Origin: Alicyclobacillus pomorum DSM 14955 | GTDB lineage: Bacteria > Bacillota > Bacilli > Alicyclobacillales > Alicyclobacillaceae | NCBI RefSeq assembly: GCF_000472905.1 | Contig: NZ_AXAR01000006.1 | Coordinates: 62,001-126,000 of the forward strand | Direction of reading: 5' to 3' | DNA: 64,000 bases | Part shown: positions 27,264 through 35,386 of the stretch, in pieces | How the letters are laid out: each line of letters opens with the position of its first letter | Position numbering within the stretch: position 1 is the first letter of the stretch | Notes under the pieces: model-generated | Databases searched by the model: none | What the model was told of the DNA's origin: nothing | Seen by the model: the letters and a program-made list of their open reading frames with translations, nothing else | Program-made: the position numbers and the translations under genes

Positions 27264-28144
27264 TCCGCCCCCACCCTTTCTTGCAACTCTTCCGCGATTT
27301 CCAGGAGTGCGCGTTTTGCAAAAACACGTAGAAGATCCCGCTTGTAATCCGCACTACCGCGCAGGTCATCTGCAGGGTCCGCGTCTTCCGGCACCAGCTT
27401 GGATACGGTCGAAATCGTCTCCTCCGTCAGAGGTTGTCCGACGAGCGCCGCCTCCGCCTTCGCAGCTCGCAGTGGAATCGGGCCACACGCGCCAATGCCG
27501 ATGCCAGCCTCGGAAACGCGCCCATCCTTGCCCATCACCACGTGCACAGCCAGCGCGGCAATGGCGAAATCACCGGCCTTGCGTTCGAGTTTCATGTAAC
27601 GAGCGGCCACAGGTCCGTTTGGTGTCGGAACATGCACCGCCACGGCAAGTTCATTTTCCTCTAGAGATGTCGCGAACGTATCCACAAAGAACTCATCAAT
27701 GGGAATGAGTCGGCTTCCCTCCAGCCCCTGTACTTCTACGTCGGCACGAAGAGCAATCATCGCCGCTCCCCAATCCGAGCCCGGATCTGCGTGGACGAGC
27801 GAGCCGCAAATGGTTCCGCGGTTGCGAATCGGCGGATCCGCAATCCAACGAGCGGTGCGGGACAGGAGCGGATATCTGTCGCGCAGTTCCGTCGCATGTT
27901 CCGCGTCGGCATGTCGTGTCAGCGCACCAATCCGTAATTTTCCATTCTCCTCGCGCCAGCCTTTGAGATCATCGATGCCGTTGACATCAATGAGTACGGC
28001 TGGGGCTGCAATGCGAAATTTCATCATCGGCAACAAGCTTTGGCCTCCTGCCAAGATCTTGCTGTCGTAGCCGTACTCAGTCAGAAGGCGGATTGCCTCA
28101 TCGACTGATGTCGGCGCTTCGTACTGAAAGGCATTGGGAAACAA
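27260..28144 (-). CDS. coxM: Carbon monoxide dehydrogenase medium (FAD) subunit
   Basis: A 294-residue FAD-binding subunit. Seen: [14 protein letters not shown] near residue 30 (the AGGQS motif) and [19 protein letters not shown], matching the T-x-GGS motif with Cys in place of the first Gly. It passes electrons to quinone via CoxG or directly. I chose the TTG at 28144, with AAAGGAGG 7 bases upstream, because it gives the usual length near 290 and starts with the family's [10 protein letters not shown]. Upstream ATGs at 28237 and 28204 lack good sites. It is the first gene of a seven-gene cox operon. Confidence 0.93.
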   Translation of the reverse strand: MFPNAFQYEAPTSVDEAIRLLTEYGYDSKILAGGQSLLPMMKFRIAAPAVLIDVNGIDDLKGWREENGKLRIGALTRHADAEHATELRDRYPLLSRTARWIADPPIRNRGTICGSLVHADPGSDWGAAMIALRADVEVQGLEGSRLIPIDEFFVDTFATSLEENELAVAVHVPTPNGPVAARYMKLERKAGDFAIAALAVHVVMGKDGRVSEAGIGIGACGPIPLRAAKAEAALVGQPLTEETISTVSKLVPEDADPADDLRGSADYKRDLLRVFAKRALLEIAEELQERVGAE

Positions 28145-28298
28145 CGTAAAGCCTCCTTTGTCTAGCAGAGTATGGTTTCCATTCGGCTGTCGCTGCACTG
28201 TCATCCCAGCGCATGCCCGCCGTGAAGGCGGTTTCAAGATAAAACAAGGGGTAATTCAGTTTCATTTCATTATTAGATGAATTCCGTTTTCTTGAATT

Positions 28299-28342
28299 AT
28301 TATAGAATGTAAAATAGACGTGGAATACACCCAATCGGGTGT
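28299..28342 (-). promoter_or_regulatory. Candidate cox promoter with operator palindrome
   Basis: On the minus strand TATAAT (28304-28299) lies 155 bases before coxM. The hexamer 17 bases upstream is TATTCC, a poor -35 match. The perfect inverted repeat ACACCC-GATT-GGGTGT (28327-28342) lies just upstream and abuts this weak -35. That arrangement fits a promoter needing an activator, and the neighbouring response regulator is the obvious candidate. The palindrome is also 53 bases upstream of the divergent kinase gene. Confidence 0.5.
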
Positions 28343-28395
28343 TTATCAATACCTACTCCTCCCGCAATACCTCTCGAAAGGACGGGAGACGACGT

Positions 28396-29649
28396 ATGCG
28401 TGAACCTACGCCATTCACTGAACTCTTTCAAGTTTTGTCTGACGCACTGGAGCGTCTACAACCTTGCATGGACGAGGGGCTTGAACCGCTGTTGCAGGCT
28501 GTGATTGACTACGCCCGTGAATTGGTACGCGCATCCTTCGCAGGCATCATCATTTTGGAACCACAGGATCCGTCTACCGTCCGGTACTTTAAAGTGTCCG
28601 GATGGCACTCGGAGTTCTCTGAATTTCCGAAAGGGCAAGGGATGTACTTCTTACCCGCGCAAACCGGCCATTCGCTGCGCGTGGATTCGGTTGCCGGACA
28701 TCCACTGTCTGTCGGTATACCCGCAGGCCATCCACCCATCGAAGCGTTTTTGACCATTCCACTGCAACGCCACGGTCAGACGATGGGTTGCATGTTCTTC
28801 GGCAAACCGCCCAAGGCAGGCGCATTCACCAAAAACGACGAAGACATGATGACAGGGTTTGCTTCACTGTGCGCGATGGCCATTTCATGGTGTGAGCAGC
28901 GAGAGAAACACCGCTTCCACATCTTGACGGAAGAACGTCGGCGCATTGCGGAGGAATTACACGATTCGCTGTCCCAAACCTTGTTTGCGGTGGCCCGCGA
29001 GATTGACCGCTTGGAACGAATGGTGACGACAGCCAAGGAAAAAGGTGAGCTACAGGCACGTATTGCGCGGTTACGTGAATTGACGAACCAGTGCCAGTCG
29101 GAGTTGCGTGCCATATTGTTCCGTCTCATAGACGGTGAAACAAAACCCAACCTGTCCGCTTTGACGGACCTCGTACAAGAATTTGAGCGTGTGAGTGGAA
29201 TTTCCACACAACTCATCACACACGGGAACTTGCATCAACTGAGCGAGCCGGTCCAACAGGCCGTCCTCAAGATGGTCGCGGAGTCGTTGACCAATATATA
29301 CCGCCATGCAAACAGCCCCGTCGCCGTCGTCCACGTGCTTGTAGACGCGGACAAAGCCACGGTTGTTGTGCAGGATGCCGGCGTTGGCATTTCGGATGAA
29401 GCGCTCCGCCTCATGAACCATCCAACGGGCCATTTTGGGTTGTACTCGATGGCGCGGTCGGTCGCCATGCTCAATGGTACGCTGGATATTTTTCGGAATG
29501 ATGACGGAGGGACGACAGTGCGGTGTACGTTTCCGATTCACTCACATGCTGAACCAAACGGGAGTCCCCTGAAGCCAGGTTCCGTTCCATTCGGCCCGAG
29601 TTTAGGCCACACTTCAGAAGATGAGACGCAAGGAGGGAACAATCTTTGA
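28396..29649 (+). CDS. GAF-domain histidine kinase, NarX/DevS family (candidate gas sensor)
   Basis: A 417-residue soluble sensor kinase. Residues 25-165 form a GAF domain, about 175-245 a HisKA_3 dimerisation domain (RRRIAEELHDSLSQTLFAVA with phosphorylated His189) and about 270-385 a HATPase domain (NIYRHANSP, VQDAGVGISDEA, GHFGLYSM). No membrane helix is seen. In the GAF part, AGHPPIEAFLTIPL resembles the DosS/DevS segment that holds the haem-binding His149; the matching residue is His112. GGACGGGAG precedes the ATG at 28396. It overlaps the response regulator gene by 4 bases and is divergent from the cox operon. Haem binding is inference. Confidence 0.85.
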   Translation: MREPTPFTELFQVLSDALERLQPCMDEGLEPLLQAVIDYARELVRASFAGIIILEPQDPSTVRYFKVSGWHSEFSEFPKGQGMYFLPAQTGHSLRVDSVAGHPLSVGIPAGHPPIEAFLTIPLQRHGQTMGCMFFGKPPKAGAFTKNDEDMMTGFASLCAMAISWCEQREKHRFHILTEERRRIAEELHDSLSQTLFAVAREIDRLERMVTTAKEKGELQARIARLRELTNQCQSELRAILFRLIDGETKPNLSALTDLVQEFERVSGISTQLITHGNLHQLSEPVQQAVLKMVAESLTNIYRHANSPVAVVHVLVDADKATVVVQDAGVGISDEALRLMNHPTGHFGLYSMARSVAMLNGTLDIFRNDDGGTTVRCTFPIHSHAEPNGSPLKPGSVPFGPSLGHTSEDETQGGNNL

Positions 29650-30278
29650 CGAAGCGCATCGTTGTCGTTGACGACCATGAGCTGGTTCGAATCGGTTTGC
29701 GCGCACTGCTGAGCGACGGCGGGTTGGAGCTGGTGGGCGAGGCAAGCAGTGGATCCGAAGGACACGGACTCATTCAATCCCTGCAACCGGATCTCGCACT
29801 CATTGACGTGCGTCTACCAGACATGAGCGGTATCCAGTTGTGCAAGTCGGTGCGAGAAACCAACACGTCAACCCGCCTCGCCATCCTCACCTCGGCGATG
29901 GACAAACATGTCATTTACGCTTGTCTCCAGACTGGGGTTCAGGGCTATCTACTGAAGGATATGCCCGGTGAAGAGTTGTTGCGGTCCATATGCCATATTT
30001 TAGACGGAAAATCCGTCCTCGACCCGAAAGTGACCGAATACGCCCTACACTGGATTGAATCCCGTAAGGAAGGTGAACCACACAAGGATGTTCTCGACTT
30101 ACGGGACTTAGAGATCCTCCGCCTCATGGCACAAGGGCGGACCAATCAAGAAATCGGCAAGCACATGTACCTGTCCGAAAATACGGTGAAATCGATTGTC
30201 AATGAAATCTATCGTCGCCTTGGCGTCAGAAGCCGCGTGGAAGCCGTGATGGAGGCACACCAACGGGGGCTTCTATGA
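29646..30278 (+). CDS. Response regulator, NarL/DevR family
   Basis: A 210-residue DNA-binding regulator. The receiver has acidic residues Asp9-Asp10, phosphoacceptor Asp54 (LALIDVRLPDMSG) and a Lys in LLKDMPGEEL. The C-terminal LuxR-type HTH is RDLEILRLMAQGRTNQEIGKHMYLSENTVKS, written here only as a family marker with the core GRTNQEIG. The TTG start has AGGAGG 9 bases upstream and overlaps the kinase stop. It likely controls the divergent cox operon, its own operon or modAB; this is inference from position. Confidence 0.9.
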   Translation: MTKRIVVVDDHELVRIGLRALLSDGGLELVGEASSGSEGHGLIQSLQPDLALIDVRLPDMSGIQLCKSVRETNTSTRLAILTSAMDKHVIYACLQTGVQGYLLKDMPGEELLRSICHILDGKSVLDPKVTEYALHWIESRKEGEPHKDVLDLRDLEILRLMAQGRTNQEIGKHMYLSENTVKSIVNEIYRRLGVRSRVEAVMEAHQRGLL

Positions 30279-30345
30279 ACCTTATATATAGTGTTGTTTG
30301 TCTGACTTAAACGGTGGGCTTGACGGTGCAACCTCGCGCGCTTTG

Positions 30346-30410
30346 CGATGTGTGTGTTATATAACGATTGTACGTATTCTATAGGTGTTTGTATACAGAA
30401 AGTTGTATAC
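30346..30410 (+). promoter_or_regulatory. modA upstream region with ModE-like half-site and direct repeats
   Basis: ATATAACGAT (30359-30368 region, within CGATGTGTGTGTTATATAACG at 30346-30366) matches one half of the E. coli ModE operator well; the other half is poor. TTGTATAC occurs twice with a 14-base period (30389-30396 and 30403-30410). Either could be an operator of the molybdate uptake genes. No modE gene is in the window. Confidence 0.35.
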
Positions 30411-30462
30411 TAGATTCGTTCAATTTCAATAAGTTCGTCGAAATTACGGGGGTATATGTCGC

Positions 30463-31491
30463 ATGACGTCTAAACGAACGAGCAGGTACATTGTATGGGG
30501 ATTCGCGTGCATGACGGCTCTGATGAGCGTGGGGTGTGGTCAGGGCCCCGCTCCATCTTCTGCCACGCCCACCGGGCACGCCCCGCTGTCCGTCCTGTAC
30601 GCGGGTTCCATGACAAAAGTGATGGAAGGCACCATCGGACCCGCCTACCGGAGGAGCGCAGGCGTGGAACTGGCCGGGGAAAGCGGCGGATCGTCAGCAC
30701 TTGCACAAATGATAGCATCCGGTATCAAACAGCCGGACGTGTTCATCAGTGCAGATCCGTTGGTGAATGACAACGTCCTACTCGGCCCAAGCCATCACAA
30801 CATGGAAGACTGGTACGCGACGCTGGCGAGCGATGAAATGGTTATCGTATACAGCCCGAAGAGTCGATTCGGCGCTATGTTGAAGGAAGCTGCAGACACC
30901 GGGGACTGGCTTAATGTACTGGAGAAACCCGGATTCTTGTTGGGACGAACGGATCCCAAGCTGGATCCGAAAGGCACCCGCGCCCTCCTCGTGATGGAGC
31001 TGGCCGCTCGGTACTACCATCAACCAGACCTGGTGTACCGAATTCTGGGTTCTACCGAAAATCCGAAGCAGGTCTTTCCCGAGGAAACCCTGTTGTCTCG
31101 GCTGACCACGGGACAATTGGACGCCGCTTTCGCATACCGGCACGAAGCGGTGGAATGGGGGCTTCCGTACATTGCGTTACCCAAACAGATCAACTTGGGA
31201 GATCCCAGCTACGCCAAAACCTATGCAACGGTGTCCGCTCCAGGCGCCGGGGGTAAACAACAGCACGGAGCCCCCATTGTGTTCACCATTTCCGTGCCAA
31301 ACACGGTCAAGCATCAAGCGGAAGCGACGGCCTTCGTGGAGTATATGCTGAGTGGCGCAGGCCACCGACAACTCTTGAAGGACGGCTTCGGTGCTGTGGA
31401 CATCACCCTGCTCGGTGACTTGTCCAAGGTGCCAAAGCCGATTCAAACCGTGGCGGCTGCGCATGCATCCTCTGGAGGTGGACAGCACTGA
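30463..31491 (+). CDS. modA: Molybdate/tungstate ABC transporter substrate-binding lipoprotein
   Basis: A 342-residue exported protein with a lipoprotein-type signal peptide; the candidate lipid-modified Cys is Cys25 in LMSVGCGQG. The mature part, LSVLYAGSMTKVMEGTIGPAYRR and ESGGSSALAQMIASG, matches the ModA/WtpA type that binds molybdate or tungstate oxyanions. It is followed directly by a permease gene with a CTGA overlap, and lies beside the CO dehydrogenase operon, which needs molybdenum. Sulfate or thiosulfate binding is less likely. Confidence 0.85.
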   Translation: MTSKRTSRYIVWGFACMTALMSVGCGQGPAPSSATPTGHAPLSVLYAGSMTKVMEGTIGPAYRRSAGVELAGESGGSSALAQMIASGIKQPDVFISADPLVNDNVLLGPSHHNMEDWYATLASDEMVIVYSPKSRFGAMLKEAADTGDWLNVLEKPGFLLGRTDPKLDPKGTRALLVMELAARYYHQPDLVYRILGSTENPKQVFPEETLLSRLTTGQLDAAFAYRHEAVEWGLPYIALPKQINLGDPSYAKTYATVSAPGAGGKQQHGAPIVFTISVPNTVKHQAEATAFVEYMLSGAGHRQLLKDGFGAVDITLLGDLSKVPKPIQTVAAAHASSGGGQH

Positions 31492-32261
31492 AGCGAGTCG
31501 TCCCGTCAGTGCTGATGGTCGCTGCACTTGTCCCTTTTCTCTTCATTTTGGCGCCCATCATTCACCTGGTTTCCACCGCCAATCTGTCTGACGTCTGGAC
31601 AGTGCTGCACGACGACACGTTTCTCTTGTCGCTAGAGACTTCCATGGTGGCCGCTCTGTTGACAACGGCCTGCGCCATCGTCTTCGGGCTCCCCGCTGCG
31701 TTTTTGCTGTCCATCTGGCAATTTCGGGGGCGGCGTTGGGTAGAAGCGGTACTGCTCTTGCCGCTCGTGATGCCGCCCCTCGTGGGCGGCACGGCCGAAA
31801 TCAGTGTGTACGGGCCGAACGCATGGCTTGGCGCATGGTTTGCCGGTCACGGTGCACCGCTCACCGATAGCCTGATTGGGGTCGTTCTGGCCCAAGCGTT
31901 TGTCACCAGCCCGTTCCTCATTCTTGCAGCGCGCGCAGGCTTCGATGAAGTGCCGCGAGACCTGTTGGAGGCGACTCGACTGGCTGGCGGTGGTCTGTGG
32001 GCACAGTTTTGGTTCGTCTACCTTCCGTTATCGCGGCAGGCCATTGGTGCAGGCGTGTTGCTCACATTCGCGAGAAGCATCGGTGAGTTTGGCGCCACGC
32101 TCATCATGGCCTACCATCCGTACACGGTACCGGTAGACATTTGGACGGCGTTTACGAGCGGTGGTCTGAATGCCATCATTCCCATGGCGGTCGTGCTGTT
32201 GTTCGTTTCCATCCTGATTGTGGCCCTCACATCGTGGATCCCGAGATCTTACTCGAGATAG
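31488..32261 (+). CDS. modB: Molybdate/tungstate ABC transporter permease
   Basis: About 257 residues with six hydrophobic segments. The cytoplasmic EAA loop is EATRLAGGGLWAQFWFVYLP near residue 160, matching ModB/WtpB and CysT permeases, which couple to the ATPase. No ATP-binding gene (modC) follows. I chose a CTG at 31488, overlapping the modA stop (CTGA), because GGAGGTGG lies 6 bases before it and it adds a basic N-terminus (KRVVPSV). The next in-frame GTG (31509) and ATG (31515) lack a binding site and may be the true starts by coupling. Confidence 0.85.
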   Translation: MKRVVPSVLMVAALVPFLFILAPIIHLVSTANLSDVWTVLHDDTFLLSLETSMVAALLTTACAIVFGLPAAFLLSIWQFRGRRWVEAVLLLPLVMPPLVGGTAEISVYGPNAWLGAWFAGHGAPLTDSLIGVVLAQAFVTSPFLILAARAGFDEVPRDLLEATRLAGGGLWAQFWFVYLPLSRQAIGAGVLLTFARSIGEFGATLIMAYHPYTVPVDIWTAFTSGGLNAIIPMAVVLLFVSILIVALTSWIPRSYSR

Positions 32262-32299
32262 GGGCGTTCTTTCCATCGTCGGTGTCCTGTCGAAAGAAG

Positions 32300-32323
32300 A
32301 CAACGCGGCCTAGACCGCGTTGC
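32300..32323 (-). terminator. Hairpin at the end of the 32310 gene and modB
   Basis: CAACGCGG and CCGCGTTG pair around CTAGAC at the 3' ends of two convergent genes, and the stem includes the last codons and the stop of the minus-strand gene. The T tract (TTGTCTTCTTT on minus) is weak. Confidence 0.35.
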
Positions 32324-32681
32324 ACAGGATCCGCCGGTGGACGGAAACCTCGAACAGTTCCTCCCATTTCCCCTGCAGAATGCGTTGGAGAGACGTCACG
32401 AATCCTTCAAATTCCCCTTCGATAAACGGATTTGGAACGAGGTACGCCTTGTCAGCGCTTACATAAATCAGCTCGCTGTCCCCCGAAAACTCGGTGTCCA
32501 CCAGCTGAGTCCACAACACGAGAAATTCCCCGTCCAACTGCAATGTCTTCAGAGCCCATTCTGTGAGCGCATGGCAAACCTGATTGACCTCCTCTGGACT
32601 GTACCCGCCTTCCCACATGGTGGTGGAATAGTTGCGCTCCTGTAAGAATCTCGCAAACGCGGTGAGTACGGAAAGCGTCAT
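32310..32681 (-). CDS. Hypothetical cytoplasmic protein
   Basis: A 123-residue acidic protein, unrecognised. No membrane helix, signal or known motif. It is Trp- and Glu-rich (WEGGYSPEEVNQVCHALTEW; ILQGKWEELFEVSV). GAGGAGG lies 6 bases before its ATG, and the frame is closed cleanly, so it is probably real. It converges on modB and lies downstream of the sensor kinase gene, with about 50 bases between, so the two may share a transcript. Confidence 0.6.
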   Translation of the reverse strand: MTLSVLTAFARFLQERNYSTTMWEGGYSPEEVNQVCHALTEWALKTLQLDGEFLVLWTQLVDTEFSGDSELIYVSADKAYLVPNPFIEGEFEGFVTSLQRILQGKWEELFEVSVHRRILCNAV

Positions 32682-32731
32682 TCGAATCCTCCTCGGCGTG
32701 GGTTTCAGTGATTATACTGTGCTTTCCCAGT

Positions 32732-34351
32732 CTAGTTGCTCACCACTTTGTTCCCCAGACCCAGGTTCGTCTGGTCAGAAGGCAACAACGGGAGTGAGAT
32801 TCGAAAGCACGCTCCGCCAGACGACGGATTCGACACCGCAATGGAACCTCCGTGTTCGTGAATGATTTGCTGGCAAATGTAGAGGCCTAAGCCTGTTCCA
32901 GTTTCTTTCGTGGTGTAGAATGGATGAAATACCTTTTGCAAGCTGTCCGCAGGTATTCCAGGCCCGGTATCCCGAATTTCAATAATACCCTCGTCCCCCT
33001 CTGCATACGTTCGAATGGATACAACACCAGGCGTGGTCATCGCCTCAAACGAATTTTTTAGTAGGTTCAAAAGAACTTGTGCCAGTTTCTCCACGTCCAC
33101 TCGAACAACCAAGTCCGTGTCGTCTTGTTCGATGGTGAAGTGATGCCGAAGGAATATCATTTCTGGTTCCACCAGGGCACATACCTTGGCGACGCACTCC
33201 TGCAACCGTTTGATTTCAAATCGAGCGACATGCGGTTTCGAAAACGTGAGAAATTCCTCTGTGAGCGCAGTCACTCTGTCTATTTCGCCCATCATCAAGT
33301 CAAACCAGGGTTTGACGTTGTACGCATTTCGTTGAGACACTTGGAGGAACCCTTTCACAGTGGTTAATGGGTTTCGGATTTCATGGGCCATGCTTGCCGC
33401 AATTTCGCCTAACACCTTCAGCTTCTCATTTCTGAATAGTTGTGCTTCCTGTGCCCGCCACGCTAATCTCTTTTCCTCAAACAACCTCTCTTCCAAGACG
33501 GACACGATGTCATGCTTGCTTTGACGCTCGTACGGAAAAATGGCATAGCTGTATGGACACCGCATCTCCAAGATCTCCGTCAAAGGCCCTTCGACAAATT
33601 CGGAAAACCGGGAGATAGCCTGTTCCGCGTCACTCCCATGTAAGGCAATCGCAAATTTATCGCCGCTGTATCGAGAAATCACCAGTGCATCTGGAAAACT
33701 AAGCGTCAGGCAGCGCGAAATCTCTTTAAGGATCTCGTTGCCTTTTTGAAACCCGTGCTCGTGATTCATTGCCTTCAGATTCGTGCAATCCACGAGAAAC
33801 GCAACAAAAGGTCGCCCTTCCGACGCCATCTGATCTAAACGTCGATGAAAGGATTCGTAGTTGACCAGGCCCGTCAAGGCATCCACGACGGAGAGACCAC
33901 GGTTTTCCGCCCCAAGTGGTTGCTGCTTTGGTAACTGGAGTGCATAGCAGAGTGTCACCACGAGTAGGATGGAGCCTCCAAGATCCGCCCCAGTTCCAAG
34001 CAGAGCGTACAGGTTGGCATCGGAGTAAGTGAACCGTACACATTCATACACACCCATCAGGAACACCGTAAGTCCGAGCGACGGAACGAGTCGCCGTGTC
34101 TCAAAGAGGTACCGAACAGACAATATCAAATAGAGCGCCTCGCACCAGTTCAGCTGGCTCAGACGATGAAATACAGCCAACAACACGACTTGAAAGATAC
34201 GAAGCCACGACAGTCTCTTTTCGAAGTAGCAGCTGCAAATGAAAAGCAATGCGCACACAATGAGGAGCGCGTGATGGACCGATTTACCCAACAACAGGGA
34301 TGACACTACGATGAATACACCGTAAATGACTGAAAACAGGTCAAAGACCAT
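32732..34351 (-). CDS. Membrane sensor histidine kinase with a degenerate GGDEF domain
   Basis: A 539-residue protein. Residues about 1-155 hold five or six transmembrane segments. About 165-320 is a GGDEF-like domain whose signature is RYSGDKFAI in place of GGDEF, so cyclase activity is unlikely. A linker follows, then HisKA (GEIAASMAHEIRNPLTTVKG with the phosphorylated His) and a HATPase domain (LLNLLKNSFEAM, IEIRDTGPGIP, GTGLGLYICQQI). The C-terminal half resembles KinB/KinD-type sporulation kinases that phosphorylate Spo0F. No response regulator is adjacent. GGCGGAG precedes the ATG at 34351; in-frame starts up to 34441 are weaker. What it senses is unknown. Confidence 0.8.
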   Translation of the reverse strand: MVFDLFSVIYGVFIVVSSLLLGKSVHHALLIVCALLFICSCYFEKRLSWLRIFQVVLLAVFHRLSQLNWCEALYLILSVRYLFETRRLVPSLGLTVFLMGVYECVRFTYSDANLYALLGTGADLGGSILLVVTLCYALQLPKQQPLGAENRGLSVVDALTGLVNYESFHRRLDQMASEGRPFVAFLVDCTNLKAMNHEHGFQKGNEILKEISRCLTLSFPDALVISRYSGDKFAIALHGSDAEQAISRFSEFVEGPLTEILEMRCPYSYAIFPYERQSKHDIVSVLEERLFEEKRLAWRAQEAQLFRNEKLKVLGEIAASMAHEIRNPLTTVKGFLQVSQRNAYNVKPWFDLMMGEIDRVTALTEEFLTFSKPHVARFEIKRLQECVAKVCALVEPEMIFLRHHFTIEQDDTDLVVRVDVEKLAQVLLNLLKNSFEAMTTPGVVSIRTYAEGDEGIIEIRDTGPGIPADSLQKVFHPFYTTKETGTGLGLYICQQIIHEHGGSIAVSNPSSGGACFRISLPLLPSDQTNLGLGNKVVSN

Positions 34352-34540
34352 CAGACCACTCCGCCTACGTTTGCTGTTAGGAACATATATTCGGTATTTT
34401 CCAAAAACTAAACAATCTATCATAGACAATAGTATACACAATGTCTATCCAAATACCACCATCATGATACTTTTTCCCCGGTTCTTCTCCCCTACGCGTG
34501 CTACGAATACGGGTATCGCTCCAACGGGACCTTTGAATCT

Positions 34541-34586
34541 CAAAAAAGAAAGGGAACCCACCATGGCACGTGTTTGCCGGGTTCCC
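34541..34586 (-). terminator. Terminator of the ssu operon
   Basis: On the minus strand GGGAACCCGG and GTGGGTTCCC pair, followed by TTTCTTTTTTG. It lies 35 bases after the ssuB stop. Confidence 0.85.
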
Positions 34587-34621
34587 GTCCGTGCGATTTA
34601 TTCTACATGTACAAAATCCTA

Positions 34622-35371
34622 TCAGCCTCCTTGTAGAACCAGTTCCTTCTCAGGCGGACCTCCAAGCACGTGATCCAGGATGTATGACTCAATGGCGTGA
34701 AACCGTGCGTCCCGACGGCGCGGCCGCTCCAGGTCCACGGGAACGTCCAACGTGATGCTCCCTTGTTCCAGTACCACCACTCTGTCGGCCAGTGTGACCG
34801 CCTCACCGATGTCGTGAGTCACCAAAACAGCGGTGAATCCCTGCGCCAGCCAGAGCTGTTCAATCAGGCGTTGCATCTCGAGACGAGTCAGGGCATCCAG
34901 TGCCCCAAGCGGTTCATCCAACAGCAGCAAATTGGGGTTCCATACCAGTGCGCGTGCCAGGGCCACGCGTTGCTTTTGTCCACCAGACAGTACGGACGGC
35001 CACTCATTCGCCTTTTGCTCCAGACCCACCCATTGCAATGCGTCGTGCGCCACAGGTCGTTTGCTTCTCGGCAGACCCAACTGAACGTTCTGTATCACGC
35101 TCTGCCAAGGAAGAAGGCGCGGCTCCTGGAACACAACTCGAGTGTCCGGGCGAATCCCCGTCACCACGCGGTTGTCCACGAGGACACTACCGTGGGACGG
35201 AGAATCCAATCCAGCGATGAGGCGGAGCAGCGTGCTCTTTCCTCCTCCACTTTGACCAACCACTGCAATAAACTTCCCTGGTCGAACATCGACACTAACC
35301 TTCTGTAACACATGGTGCTTGCCAAACCGTTTCTCAACGGCCTCCAGTTTCAAACGCACCCCGTTTGACAT
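34622..35371 (-). CDS. ssuB: Sulfonate ABC transporter ATP-binding protein
   Basis: A 249-residue ATPase of the nitrate/sulfonate/taurine (SsuB/TauB/NrtD) group. Walker A GQSGGGKST (about residue 39), Q-loop FQEPRLLPW, signature LSGGQKQRVALARAL, Walker B LLLLDEPLGALD and the switch His in VTHDIGEAV. It powers SsuC. Last gene of ssuEADCB, with a terminator after it. Confidence 0.93.
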   Translation of the reverse strand: MSNGVRLKLEAVEKRFGKHHVLQKVSVDVRPGKFIAVVGQSGGGKSTLLRLIAGLDSPSHGSVLVDNRVVTGIRPDTRVVFQEPRLLPWQSVIQNVQLGLPRSKRPVAHDALQWVGLEQKANEWPSVLSGGQKQRVALARALVWNPNLLLLDEPLGALDALTRLEMQRLIEQLWLAQGFTAVLVTHDIGEAVTLADRVVVLEQGSITLDVPVDLERPRRRDARFHAIESYILDHVLGGPPEKELVLQGG

Positions 35372-35386
35372 TGTGCCATCCTCCCC

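Noticed and set aside
20703-28144. Xanthine or nicotinate dehydrogenase instead of CO dehydrogenase
   Set aside because: The large subunit has AYRCSFR, gene order is M-S-L, and coxD, coxE and coxG are present. Nearby purine permeases are not enough to favour xanthine.
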